Shown here: piece by piece, positions 24,463 to 32,973 of the stretch
Layout of the letters: every line of letters begins with the position of its first letter
How positions within the stretch are numbered: position 1 is the first letter of the stretch
Assembly: GCF_020831405.1 (NCBI RefSeq)
Contig: NZ_JAJHPU010000043.1
Span: 434,001-498,000 of the forward strand
DNA: 64,000 nt
From: Pseudomonas oryzagri
Lineage (GTDB): Bacteria > Pseudomonadota > Gammaproteobacteria > Pseudomonadales > Pseudomonadaceae
Direction: 5' to 3'
Program-made: the position numbers and the translations under genes
The notes under the pieces: model-generated
What the model was told of the DNA's origin: nothing
The model's input: the letters and a program-made list of their open reading frames with translations, nothing else
The model's database searches: none

Positions 24463-27400
24463 TCATGTTTCCTCGCTATCCAGCAGCAGGTTCTCCAGCG
24501 CCGCGCGGTACTCGCCGGGGTGCTCCCAGAGGCCGCGCTGCTGGGCTTCCAGCAGGCGTTCGAGAATGTCCTGCAGGGCGCCGGGATTGTGTTGCTGGAT
24601 GAAGTCGCGGGTGTCCCTGTCGAGCAGGTAGGCGTCGGCGAGCAGGGCGTACTGGTGGTCCTCGACCAGCTCGCTGGTGGCGTCGAAGGCGAACAGGTAG
24701 TCGACGGTCGCCGCCAGCTCGAAGGCGCCCTTGTAGCCGTGGCGCTTCATGCCCTCGATCCACTTGGGATTGGCGGCGCGGGCGCGCACCACGCGGCTCA
24801 GCTCCTGCTGCAGGCTGCGGATGCGCGGGCTGTCCGGCTGGCTGTTGTCGCCGTGGTAGCTGGCGACCTTGGCGCCGCGCAGGGTTTCCACCGCTGCCAG
24901 CATGCCGCCCTGGAACTGGTAGTAGTCGTTGGAGTCGAGCAGGTCGTGCTCGCGGTTGTCCTGGTTGTGCAGCACCGCCTGCAGCTGCTCCAGCCGCTCG
25001 GCGAACTGCGCGCGCGCCGGGGTGCCTTCGGCGCCCTTGCCGTAGGCGTAGCCGCCCCAGTTCAGGTAGACCTCGGCCAGGTCGGCGCGGGTCTGCCACA
25101 GGCGTTCCTCGATGGCGTTCTGCACCCCGGCCCCGTAGGCGCCGGGCTTGGCGCCGAACACCCGCCAGCCGGCCTGGCGGCGCGCCTCGGCCTCGCCCAG
25201 GCCGCCGTCCTCCAGGCGCAGTGCCTCGCGCCAGACCCGCGCGGACAGCGGGTTCAGCTCCTCCGGCTCGTCGAGGTCGGCGACCGCCTGCACGGCGTCG
25301 TCGAACAGGCGGATCAGGTTGGCGAAGGCGTCGCGGAAGAAGCCGGAGACGCGCAGGGTGACGTCCACCCGTGGGCGGCCGAGCTGCTCCAGCGGCAGCA
25401 CCTCGAAGCGCTCGACCCGCTGGCTGCCGGCCTGCCACACCGGGCGCACGCCGAGCAGGGCCAGCGCTTGGGCGATGTCGTCGCCGCCGGTGCGCATGGT
25501 CGCCGTGCCCCACACCGACAGACCGAGCTGGCGCAGGTGATCGCCGTGGTCCTGCAGGTGGCGTTCGAGCAGGCGCTCGCTGGCCAGCACGGCGATGCGC
25601 CAGGCGGTGGGCGTGGGCAGGTTGCGTACGTCCACCGAATAGAAGTTGCGCCCGGTCGGCAGCACGTCGAGGCGCCCGCGGCTGGGCGCGCCGCTCGGCC
25701 CGGCGGGCACGAAGCGGCCGGCCAGCGCCGCGAGCAGGCCGGCCATTTCCGCCGGGCCACAGGCGTCCAGCAGCGGGGCGATACGCTCATGTAACTCGTC
25801 GAGAACCAGCGCGCTGGCCGGGCCGACGGCGGCGCCCTCGCGGCTGCCGATCAACTGCAGGGCCAGCAATTCCAGGCGCTCGCGGGTGTCGCCGGCGGTG
25901 CGCCAGGGACTGTCGCCCAGGGCCTGCAAGGCGGCGGGGCGTGGGCCCTGCCAGGGGGCGGCCATCGCGCAGTCGAGCGGGTCGAAGTCCAGCAGCAGGT
26001 CCTGGGCCAGGGCGCGCAGCAGGCTGGCGTTGGCGCCCTGGCCGTCGCCGCGCGGCAGGCGCAGCAGCGCCAGCAGGGTGTCGCGGCGCAGCGCGCCGGC
26101 CGGCGATTCGCCGAACACGTGCAGGCCGTCGCGGATCTGCGACTCCTTGAGGTCGCACAGATAGGCGTCCAGCTGCGGCAGCCAGCTGTCCGCATCGTCG
26201 TTGAGCTGCAGGCCCAGTTCGCGGTCGAGGCTGGTCTCGCGCACCTTGCGCAGGATCTCCCCGCGCAGTTCCACGGCGCGGCGCGGGTCGAGCTGGCTGG
26301 CCTCGTAGTATTCGTCGGCCAGCCGCTCCAGGTCGCGCAGCGGGCCGTAGCTCTCGGCGCGGGTCAGCGGCGGCATCAGGTGGTCGACGATCACCGCCTG
26401 GGTGCGCCGCTTGGCCTGGGCGCCTTCGCCGGGGTCGTTGACGATGAACGGGTAGATGTTCGGCAGCGGGCCGAGCAGCGCGCCGGGCCAGCACTGCTCG
26501 GACAGGCCGACGCTCTTGCCCGGCAGCCATTCCAGGTTGCCGTGCTTGCCGACGTGGATCACCGCGTCGGCGGCGAAGGTGCGGCGCAGCCAGAAGTAGA
26601 AGGCCAGGTAGCCGTGCGGCGGCACCAGGTCGGGGTCGTGGTAGACCGCCGCGGCGTCGAGCTGATAGCCGCGCGCCGGCTGGATGCCGACGAAGGTCAG
26701 GCCGAAGCGCAGGCCGGCGATCATCAGCCGGCCGCCGCGGAACATCGGGTCGCGCTCCGGGCCGCCCCAGCGCTGCAGCACGGCCTGTTGATTGGTCTCG
26801 GGAAGCGCTTCGAAAAATCGTAGGTAATCGTCCAGCGCCAGGCTCTGCGCGCAGGGGCGCAGGTCGAGGTTGTCCAGATCGTTGGTCACCCCGCCGAGCA
26901 ACTGGTGGATCAGCGCGGTGCCGCTGTCCGGCAGGCCTTCGACCGGGTAACCCTGCTGCTCGAGGGCGCGCAGGATGTTCAGCGCGGCGGCCGGGGTATC
27001 GAGGCCGACGCCGTTGCCGATGCGTCCGTCGCGGGTCGGGTAGTTGGCCAGCACCAGGGCGATGCGCTTGGCGGCGTTGGGCCGGCGCGCCAGTTCGCAC
27101 CAGCGGCGCGCCAGCTCGGCGACGAAGTCCATGCCCGGCAGGTGGGCGCGGTAGCAGACCACGTCGCTCTGGCTGCGCTCGCTGCGCCAGGCCAGGCCCT
27201 TGAAGCTGATCGGCCGGGTGATCAGGCGGCCGTCCAGCTCGGGCAGGGCGACGTGCATGGCCAGGTCGCGCGCGCCGAGGCCCTGGGCGCTGGCCTGCCA
27301 CTGTTGTTCGCTATCCAGGGCGCAGAGGGCCTGCAGGACGGGCACGTCGCGGCGGAAGGGGCGCAGCCCCGGCGCTTCCGGGTTGCTCATGGCAAAGCCG

Positions 27401-28197
27401 GTGGTGTTGAGGATCGCGCTGGCGCCGGCCTGGTCCAGCCAGTCCTCGACCTGCGTCAGGCACGCCGCTTCCTTGAGGCTGGCCACGGCGATCGGCAGCG
27501 GGTTGAGGCCCTGCATCTGCAGGCGTTCGCAAAAGGCGTCGACGAAGGCGGTGTTCGCTGCCTGCACGTGGGTGCGGTAGAACAGCAGCGCCGCCACCGG
27601 CCGGTCCGCCTGCCAGTCGGCGCGCCAGTGATCGAGTGCGGCGTCGCTGTGGCGCGGGTGATAAATGCCGACGCGGGGCAGGGCGCGCGGCTCCCGCCAG
27701 GGGTAGTCGCGGCCGAGGTACAGGCTGGCGATGCAGTGGAAGAAGGCGCGCGCGTTGTTCACGCCGCCCTGGCGCAGGTACTGCCAGAGCCGCTCGGACT
27801 CGGCCGGGTCGACGTTGCCCAGGCTGCTCAGCTCGGGATCGGGACTGTCGTCGCCGGGCACCAGGATCAGCTTGGCGCCGCGCGCGGCCAGCTCGACCAG
27901 CCGCTCGATGCCGTAGCGCCAGTAGCTGACGCCGCCGTGCACGGAAATCAGGATGACCTTGGCGTGCTGCAGCACCTGCTCGACGTAGAAGTCCACCGAG
28001 GCGTGGTTGGGCAACTGCGCCGGGCTGGCCAGGCGCAGGCTCGGGTAGTCCTCGGGCAGCTCGCGGGCGACCGCGGCCAGCAGCGACAGGTGCGAGTCGC
28101 CGGTGCAGAGGATCGCCAGCTCGGCCGGGGTCTGGCCGAGGTCGGCGATGCTGTCGGCCGGCAACTGGACGCCGGGCTGGGTGCGCAGCAGGTGCAT
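24463..28197 (-). CDS. cobN: Cobaltochelatase large subunit CobN
   Basis: CobN is the corrin- and cobalt-binding subunit of the aerobic, ATP-dependent cobaltochelatase acting on hydrogenobyrinate a,c-diamide. The 1244-residue length is normal for CobN/ChlH/BchH proteins. Typical segments are LLFYRTHVQAANTAFVDAF, LVLANYPTRDGRIGNGVGLD, VIHVGKHGNLEWLPGKSVGLS with its metal-binding-type His residues, and YAYGKGAEGTPARAQF. It follows cobW by 4 bp on the same strand, downstream of a B12 riboswitch. Its ATPase partners here are the ChlI/ChlD-type subunits encoded at 20.8-22.5 kb. Confidence 0.97.
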   Translation of the reverse strand: MHLLRTQPGVQLPADSIADLGQTPAELAILCTGDSHLSLLAAVARELPEDYPSLRLASPAQLPNHASVDFYVEQVLQHAKVILISVHGGVSYWRYGIERLVELAARGAKLILVPGDDSPDPELSSLGNVDPAESERLWQYLRQGGVNNARAFFHCIASLYLGRDYPWREPRALPRVGIYHPRHSDAALDHWRADWQADRPVAALLFYRTHVQAANTAFVDAFCERLQMQGLNPLPIAVASLKEAACLTQVEDWLDQAGASAILNTTGFAMSNPEAPGLRPFRRDVPVLQALCALDSEQQWQASAQGLGARDLAMHVALPELDGRLITRPISFKGLAWRSERSQSDVVCYRAHLPGMDFVAELARRWCELARRPNAAKRIALVLANYPTRDGRIGNGVGLDTPAAALNILRALEQQGYPVEGLPDSGTALIHQLLGGVTNDLDNLDLRPCAQSLALDDYLRFFEALPETNQQAVLQRWGGPERDPMFRGGRLMIAGLRFGLTFVGIQPARGYQLDAAAVYHDPDLVPPHGYLAFYFWLRRTFAADAVIHVGKHGNLEWLPGKSVGLSEQCWPGALLGPLPNIYPFIVNDPGEGAQAKRRTQAVIVDHLMPPLTRAESYGPLRDLERLADEYYEASQLDPRRAVELRGEILRKVRETSLDRELGLQLNDDADSWLPQLDAYLCDLKESQIRDGLHVFGESPAGALRRDTLLALLRLPRGDGQGANASLLRALAQDLLLDFDPLDCAMAAPWQGPRPAALQALGDSPWRTAGDTRERLELLALQLIGSREGAAVGPASALVLDELHERIAPLLDACGPAEMAGLLAALAGRFVPAGPSGAPSRGRLDVLPTGRNFYSVDVRNLPTPTAWRIAVLASERLLERHLQDHGDHLRQLGLSVWGTATMRTGGDDIAQALALLGVRPVWQAGSQRVERFEVLPLEQLGRPRVDVTLRVSGFFRDAFANLIRLFDDAVQAVADLDEPEELNPLSARVWREALRLEDGGLGEAEARRQAGWRVFGAKPGAYGAGVQNAIEERLWQTRADLAEVYLNWGGYAYGKGAEGTPARAQFAERLEQLQAVLHNQDNREHDLLDSNDYYQFQGGMLAAVETLRGAKVASYHGDNSQPDSPRIRSLQQELSRVVRARAANPKWIEGMKRHGYKGAFELAATVDYLFAFDATSELVEDHQYALLADAYLLDRDTRDFIQQHNPGALQDILERLLEAQQRGLWEHPGEYRAALENLLLDSEET

Positions 28198-28201
28198 GGT
28201 C

Positions 28202-29254
28202 TTAGCCGGCCAGCGCTGCCTGCAATTCGGCGGCGATGGCCGCCTGGTCCAGCGCCTGACCGATCACCACCAGGCGGGTGAGGCGCGCCTCGTCGGCCTG
28301 CCAGGCGCGGTCGAAGTGCTTGTCGAAGCGCTGGCCGACGCCCTGCAGCAGCAGGCGCATGGGCTTGCCGGGCACGGCGGCAAAGCCCTTGATGCGCAGG
28401 ATGCCGTGGCTGGCCACCGCGTCCTTCAGGGCCTGCAGCAGGCGCGCTTCCTCGGCTTGCGGCAGTTCCACGGCGAAGGAGTCGAACTCCTCGTGGTCGT
28501 GGTCCTCGTCTTCTTCGTCGTGGTGGGTGCGGCGGCCGTCGATGTGCAGTTCGGTCGCGCAGTTGAGGCCGAGCAGCACGTCCAGCGGCAGCTCGCCGCC
28601 GTGGGCCTCGACGACCTTGACCGCCGGCGGCAGCTCCTCGGCAACCTCGGCGCGCACCGCGGCCAGCGCCTCGGCGTCGAGCAGGTCGGCCTTGTTGAGG
28701 ATCACCAGGTCGGCGCTGGCCAGCTGGTCGGCGAACAGCTCGTGCAGCGGCGATTCGTGGTCGAGGTTGGGGTCCTGCTTGCGCTGGGCGTCGACCTGCT
28801 CGGGGAAGGCGGCGAAGGTGCCGGCGGCCACGGCCGCGCTGTCGACCACGGTGATCACTGCGTCGACGGTGCAGGCGTTGCGGATTTCCGGCCAGTTGAA
28901 GGCCTGCACCAGCGGCTTGGGCAGGGCCAGCCCGGAGGTCTCGATGAGGATGTGGTCGAGCTCGCCGCGGCGTGCCACCAGTTCGCGCATCACCGGGAAG
29001 AACTCTTCCTGCACGGTGCAGCACAGACAGCCGTTGGCCAGCTCGAAGACGCGGCCGCTGGCTTCTTCTTCGCTGCAGCCGATCGAGCATTGCTTGAGGA
29101 TTTCGCCGTCGATGCCCAGCTCGCCGAATTCGTTGACGATCACCGCGATGCGTCGCCCTTCGGCATGGCCGAGCATGTGGCGCAGCAGGGTGGTTTTGCC
29201 GGCGCCGAGGAAGCCGGTGACGATGGTGACGGGAAGTTTGGCGAGGGATTTCAT
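28202..29254 (-). CDS. cobW: CobW-type GTPase metallochaperone
   Basis: G3E-family GTPase thought to deliver cobalt or assist chelation. The 350-residue product has the P-loop GFLGAGKTT at residues 14-22, the CLCC metal-binding motif in ELANGCLCCTVQEE, switch/NKAD guanine motif LVILNKADLL, and a His/Asp/Glu-rich loop (THHDEEDEDHDHEEF) before the C-terminal domain. The start is the ATG of MKSLAKLPVT; the upstream extension runs towards the riboswitch. First gene of cobW-cobN, directly under a cobalamin riboswitch. Confidence 0.95.
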   Translation of the reverse strand: MKSLAKLPVTIVTGFLGAGKTTLLRHMLGHAEGRRIAVIVNEFGELGIDGEILKQCSIGCSEEEASGRVFELANGCLCCTVQEEFFPVMRELVARRGELDHILIETSGLALPKPLVQAFNWPEIRNACTVDAVITVVDSAAVAAGTFAAFPEQVDAQRKQDPNLDHESPLHELFADQLASADLVILNKADLLDAEALAAVRAEVAEELPPAVKVVEAHGGELPLDVLLGLNCATELHIDGRRTHHDEEDEDHDHEEFDSFAVELPQAEEARLLQALKDAVASHGILRIKGFAAVPGKPMRLLLQGVGQRFDKHFDRAWQADEARLTRLVVIGQALDQAAIAAELQAALAG

Positions 29255-29363
29255 CGAGGGCCCCGGTGCGTCGCTGGATTGACGGACGGGCAGGGGCGGG
29301 CCGCAGCCGGGCAGGCGCAGGCCAAGCACCACCGGATCACCCCGCCCGGACAGTTGAAGTTCT

Positions 29364-29520
29364 TTCGAGGCAGGTCTCCTGGCTCACGGCTGGCGCATCG
29401 CGCACTCCCTTCACCTTCCCGCCGGCTGGCAGTGGTCTATCGAAGGGGCTTTGACCGTTCACAGTTGCGGGGGCAGCCACGGCATCACCGTGTTCCCTCT
29501 TAGCTCCGGCCTTGCAGCAG
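29364..29520 (-). promoter_or_regulatory. Cobalamin riboswitch upstream of cobW-cobN
   Basis: Read on the minus strand it has, in order, GGGAACACGGTGATGCCGTG, GCTGCCCCCGCAACTGTGAA, CCACTGCCAGCC, GGGAAGGTGAAGGGAG and GCCAGGAGACCTGCCTCG, the conserved core of B12 riboswitches. The cobW ATG is ~110 bp downstream. Confidence 0.93.
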
Positions 29521-29612
29521 CCGGAGAACCTCGAAGGCGGCAAGGCTACGCAGTGGCCACGGGCGGGTCAACCGTGGGGGCGGGGTAGGCGCGGCCGAGC
29601 GTCGGCCTGGTG

Positions 29613-29672
29613 TGTGCAGGGGCGAATTCATTCGCCATTGGCGGCCGTTGGGCGAATAAATTCGCCCCTACA
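29613..29672. repeat. Inverted GGCGAATKAATTCGCC repeat pair
   Basis: GGGGCGAATTCATTCGCC and GGCGAATAAATTCGCCCC face each other across ~20 bp. It is one of two such pairs in the 360 bp between the back-to-back riboswitches. Confidence 0.85.
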
Positions 29673-29753
29673 CCTTCGCTGTGCGCTGGCCCGGCAGGTC
29701 GACCGGCGCAGCGGGACACGGACAGGAACTTCCGAGCGCCCGGGCTGGCGCCT

Positions 29754-29812
29754 GTAGGGGCGAATTCATTCGCCGGTGCGGGGCCGTTGGGCCAGCGAAT
29801 TCGCCCCGACAT
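29754..29812. repeat. Inverted GGCGAATKAATTCGCC repeat pair (second)
   Basis: TGTAGGGGCGAATTCATTCG and the degenerate partner GCCAGCGAATTCGCCCC face each other across ~25 bp. Nothing else is seen in the gap except this pair and the one at 29613-29672. Confidence 0.8.
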
Positions 29813-29879
29813 CCCCGGCCCAGCCAGCCAACCTTGGCGGTTGACGCTGGTCGGGGCTTCGTGATGTTCTAGAAAAGCT

Positions 29880-30070
29880 GTTTCAGGTGTCTCGCGCCGC
29901 CGTGCGCGAGGTGAAACGGGAAGCCGGTGGGTCTCCAGGAGACGAGTCCGGCGCTGCCCCCGCAACGGTAAGCGATCGTCGGGTCATCCACGCCACTGTG
30001 CTTCGTGCATGGGAAGGCCGACCCGGTTCCTGCAAAGGCGTCGCAAGCCCGGAGACCGGCCTGAAGCCTC
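29880..30070 (+). promoter_or_regulatory. Cobalamin riboswitch upstream of cbtB-cbtA-cobE-cobM
   Basis: Contains GGTGAAACGGGAAGCCGGTG, GCGCTGCCCCCGCAACGGTA, GCCACTGTGC, GGGAAGGCC and AAGCCCGGAGACCGGCC in the correct order for a B12 riboswitch. It reads rightwards to cbtB, ~105 bp beyond its end, and is oriented back to back with the cobW riboswitch. Confidence 0.93.
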
Positions 30071-30176
30071 GTTTGGCAACCCGCGGTGGGCGGGTGCGCG
30101 CCGGATCCGGGCCTTGCGTGCCTGCTCGTGCTGCGTTCCTTCTGCCCCGTTTATCACCTCAACAGAAGGTCAGATC

Positions 30177-30362
30177 ATGTCCAGCAGCGCACTGTCGTCT
30201 TCCGCTTCCGTCTCCCTCCCGCTCTCGCAACGCCTGCTCCTGGCCGTCGGCAGCTGCCTGCTCGGCGCGGCGCTGATCTTCGTCGCCGGCTTCTCGCACC
30301 TCGAAGTGGTGCACAACGCCGCCCACGACACCCGGCATAGCGCGGCGTTTCCCTGCCACTGA
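30177..30362 (+). CDS. cbtB: CbtB: small subunit of predicted cobalt transporter
   Basis: A 61-residue protein with one membrane helix (LLLAVGSCLLGAALIFVAGF) followed by SHLEVVHNAAHDTRHSAAFPCH, the His-rich CbtB signature with probable metal-binding residues. CbtA/CbtB were predicted to import cobalt because they lie under B12 riboswitches and replace CbiMNQO; experimental support is limited. The start is the ATG directly after AGAAGGTCAGATC. An inverted repeat pair separates it from cbtA. Confidence 0.92.
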   Translation: MSSSALSSSASVSLPLSQRLLLAVGSCLLGAALIFVAGFSHLEVVHNAAHDTRHSAAFPCH

Positions 30363-30396
30363 GCCAGGCAATCCCAGCCAGCCAGAGTTCCGGTCC

Positions 30397-30454
30397 ATAG
30401 GGGCGAATGCATTCGCCTGGGCGGATTTTTTGGCGAATGAATTCGCCCCTACAG
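30397..30454. repeat. Inverted GGCGAATKAATTCGCC repeat pair between cbtB and cbtA
   Basis: GGGGCGAATGCATTCGCC and GGCGAATGAATTCGCCCC face each other across ~20 bp inside the cbtB-cbtA transcript, so the RNA would carry a long hairpin here. Confidence 0.85.
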
Positions 30455-30531
30455 TGGGCACGCATCTGCCCTGAGCGACTGCATCGTTTCGCGCAGGGCG
30501 CAATGCCCGCTCACCTCGAGAAGTCCTGTCG

Positions 30532-31257
30532 ATGATCAAACGCATCGCCCAAACGGCCGGCTTCGCCGGCCTGCTCGCCGCCATCGTGCTGACCCTGCTG
30601 CAAAGCCTGTGGGTCACCCCGCTGATTCTGCAGGCGGAAACCTACGAGAACGCCGCGCCGGCGGCCGAGGCGGCCGGACACGAGCATGCCGCCGCGGTGC
30701 ATGACCATGCCGCGCACGATCACTCCCATGCCGCCAGCCATGACCACGGCGCCGCCTGGGCGCCCGAGGACGGCTGGCAGCGCCTGCTGTCCACCGGGCT
30801 GAGCAACCTGGTGGTGGCGGTCGGCTTCGCCCTGATGCTGGCGGGGCTGTTCACCCTGCGCGCGCCGGGGCGCACCTGGCAGGGCCTGCTGTGGGGGCTC
30901 GGCGGTTTCGCCACCTTTTCGCTGGCGCCCTCCGCCGGCCTGCCGCCGGAGCTGCCGGGCACCGAGGCCGCCGACCTGCTGCTGCGCCAGTACTGGTGGC
31001 TCGGCACCGCCGCGGCGACCGCCGCCGGCCTGGGCCTGCTGGCCTTCGGCCGCCACCAGGCGCTGCGCATCGGCGGTGTGCTGTTGCTGGCTCTGCCGCA
31101 CCTGATCGGCGCGCCGCAGCCGGAGGTGCACGCCAGCCTGGCGCCCGCCGCGCTGGCGCAGGAGTTCGTGCTCGCCTCGCTGCTGACCAACGCGCTGTTT
31201 TGGTCCGCCCTGGGCCTGGCGGCCGCCTGGTTCTTCGGCCGCGCGCGCAGCGCATGA
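30532..31257 (+). CDS. cbtA: CbtA: membrane subunit of predicted cobalt transporter
   Basis: A 241-residue polytopic protein with about five membrane helices: the first at FAGLLAAIVLTLLQSLWV, others around LSNLVVAVGFALMLAGLF, YWWLGTAAATAAGLGLLAF, IGGVLLLALPHLIGA and LTNALFWSALGLAAAWFF. A loop after helix 1 is packed with histidines (HEHAAAVHDHAAHDHSHAA), a likely metal-binding site. The start is an ATG after TCGAGAAGTCCTGTCG. Its stop overlaps the cobE ATG. Same riboswitch-controlled transcript as cbtB, cobE and cobM. Confidence 0.92.
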   Translation: MIKRIAQTAGFAGLLAAIVLTLLQSLWVTPLILQAETYENAAPAAEAAGHEHAAAVHDHAAHDHSHAASHDHGAAWAPEDGWQRLLSTGLSNLVVAVGFALMLAGLFTLRAPGRTWQGLLWGLGGFATFSLAPSAGLPPELPGTEAADLLLRQYWWLGTAAATAAGLGLLAFGRHQALRIGGVLLLALPHLIGAPQPEVHASLAPAALAQEFVLASLLTNALFWSALGLAAAWFFGRARSA

Positions 31258-31667
31258 GCGTGCGACACATCGTCGGCCTCGGCTGTCGGCGCGGCTGTTC
31301 GATGGGCGAGCTGCTCGACCTGCTGGAGCAGACCTTGCGCCAGCAGGGCCTGCAGCTGGCCGATCTGGACGGCCTGGCCAGCAGTGCGCACAAGGCCGGC
31401 GAAGCGGGACTGCAGGAGCTGGCCGAGCACCTGCGCCTGCCGCTGGCGCTGCTGAGCGCCGAGCAGCTCGCCCGCTACCACGAGCGCCTGAGCCGGCACT
31501 CCGTCCTGTCCCTGCGCATCACCGGCAGCGCCGGAGTGGCGGAGGCCAGTGCCCTGGCCCACGCCGAGGCCCTCGGTGGCGGCCGCGTGGAACTGCTCTG
31601 CGCCAGGCGCAGCAGCGCCAGGGCCACCCTGGCGATAGCCCGCACCCGATTCGAGGAGCATGCATGA
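31254..31667 (+). CDS. cobE: Cobalamin biosynthesis protein CobE (CbiG C-terminal domain)
   Basis: A 137-residue stand-alone CbiG C-terminal domain. The signature is IVGLGCRRGCSMGELLDLLE at the N-terminus, with LASSAHKAGEAGLQELAEHL and LRLPLALLSAEQLARY following. CobE is required for aerobic cobalamin synthesis but its reaction is not settled. It overlaps cbtA upstream and cobM downstream by 4 bp each (ATGA). A second, degenerate copy of this domain is buried in the CbiG-CobJ fusion. Confidence 0.92.
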   Translation: MSVRHIVGLGCRRGCSMGELLDLLEQTLRQQGLQLADLDGLASSAHKAGEAGLQELAEHLRLPLALLSAEQLARYHERLSRHSVLSLRITGSAGVAEASALAHAEALGGGRVELLCARRSSARATLAIARTRFEEHA

Positions 31668-32440
31668 CCGTCTATTTCATCGGCGCCGGTCCCGGCGACC
31701 CCGAGCTGATCACCGTCAAGGGCCAGCGCCTGCTGCGCAGCTGCCCGGTGATTCTCTACGCCGGCTCGCTGGTGCCCGAAGCGGTGCTCGACGGACATAG
31801 CGCCGAGCTGGTGGTCAACACCGCCGAACTGCATCTGGAGGAGATCATCGCGCTGATCCGCGCGGCCGACGCGCGCGGCCAGGACGTGGCGCGCGTGCAC
31901 TCCGGCGATCCGTCCCTGTACGGCGCCATCGGCGAGCAGATCCGTCATCTGCGCGCGCTGGGCATCGCCTTCGAGATCGTTCCCGGCGTCACCGCTACCG
32001 CGGCCTGCGCGGCCCTGCTGGAAAGCGAGCTGACCCTGCCGGAGGTGGCGCAGACGGTGATCCTCACCCGTTACGCCAGCAAGTCGAACATGCCCGACGG
32101 CGAGCAGCTGGGCGATCTGGCGCGCCATCGCGCGACCATGGCCATCCACCTGGGCGTCCAGCATCTCGGTCGGATCGTCGCCGAGCTATTGCCGCACTAC
32201 GGCGGCGACTGCCCGATCGCCGTGGTGCACCGCGCCAGTTGGCCGGATCAGGACTGGGTCAGCGGTACCTTGGCCGATATCGAGCAGCGGGTGCGCGCCA
32301 AGGGCTTCCGCCGCACGGCGCTGATCCTGGTCGGTCGGGTGCTCGGCGCCGAGGGCTTCGCCGATTCGGCGCTCTACCACCAGGACACCCGCCACCTGTT
32401 CAGGCGGGTCGACGACGCAGGCAATACAGACTCGCACTGA
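31664..32440 (+). CDS. cobM: Precorrin-4 C11-methyltransferase CobM
   Basis: CobM methylates C11 of precorrin-4, giving precorrin-5. The 258-residue tetrapyrrole methylase starts [20 protein letters not shown] and has VILYAGSLVPEAVL, ARVHSGDPSLYGAIGEQI and EIVPGVTATAACAALL in the expected order. It ends the cbtB-cbtA-cobE-cobM operon. Its last 41 bp overlap the tail of a converging hypothetical gene. Confidence 0.96.
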   Translation: MTVYFIGAGPGDPELITVKGQRLLRSCPVILYAGSLVPEAVLDGHSAELVVNTAELHLEEIIALIRAADARGQDVARVHSGDPSLYGAIGEQIRHLRALGIAFEIVPGVTATAACAALLESELTLPEVAQTVILTRYASKSNMPDGEQLGDLARHRATMAIHLGVQHLGRIVAELLPHYGGDCPIAVVHRASWPDQDWVSGTLADIEQRVRAKGFRRTALILVGRVLGAEGFADSALYHQDTRHLFRRVDDAGNTDSH

Positions 32441-32717
32441 CCTTGCCGCGATTGTCGGCGATGGCGATTTCCGCGCCGTGCTCGCGCAGCTCCAGGTTGA
32501 TCCGGCTGGCGAACAGCTGGCGGACGAAGGCGCGGTACTCCGGCGCTTCGCCGCTCGCCAGTCGCGCGGCGACAAAGGCATGCAGGGCCGGCAGGCTGAA
32601 GGTCCAGCTCGCCGGCGCGCAGGCGAAGCCCTGGGCGCGCAGCTGTTCGATCAGGGCGGCGTCGCCGTGCAGGATGCGCTGGCAGCAGTCGAGAAAGGTT
32701 TGCACGGCCGGGGTCAT
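32400..32717 (-). CDS. Conserved hypothetical protein, 105 residues
   Basis: No family recognised. The product, MTPAVQTFLDCCQRILHGDA onward, is soluble and helical. It has an Ala/Leu-rich middle and the segment REHGAEIAIADNRGKVSASL near the C-terminus. Protein-like composition and GC-rich codon third positions support it as real. The start is the ATG of MTPAVQ; upstream in-frame codons run into a repeat. It converges on cobM with a 41 bp overlap. Confidence 0.6.
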   Translation of the reverse strand: MTPAVQTFLDCCQRILHGDAALIEQLRAQGFACAPASWTFSLPALHAFVAARLASGEAPEYRAFVRQLFASRINLELREHGAEIAIADNRGKVSASLYCLRRRPA

Positions 32718-32793
32718 GGCGGCGGGGGTGTCCGGGATGGGGCGGGGCAGTGTTGCAGATCGCGGCGTCCGCCGACAGCCGGGGGCCATTCAC

Positions 32794-32852
32794 TGTAGGG
32801 GCGAATTTATTCGCCTGAAGGGACCGCGCCGGCGAATGAATTCGCCCCTACA
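32794..32852. repeat. Inverted GGCGAATKAATTCGCC repeat pair
   Basis: TGTAGGGGCGAATTTATTCG and GGCGAATGAATTCGCCCCTA face each other across ~20 bp in the gap between two divergent genes. Confidence 0.85.
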
Positions 32853-32973
32853 GAGCGAGAGCGGCCCTGTCGGCCCCGCTTGCCTTGCGCCGCGCCTGCC
32901 GGGCAACCTGTTGCCCCTATCGGCCCGCCCGGTTGGCGGCGGGCCGCCACCCACTTCATGCCAGGACGGACAG

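Noticed and set aside
30009-30362. Longer N-terminal extension of cbtB
   Set aside because: The extension translates the cobalamin riboswitch; the CbtB protein begins at the ATG at 30177.
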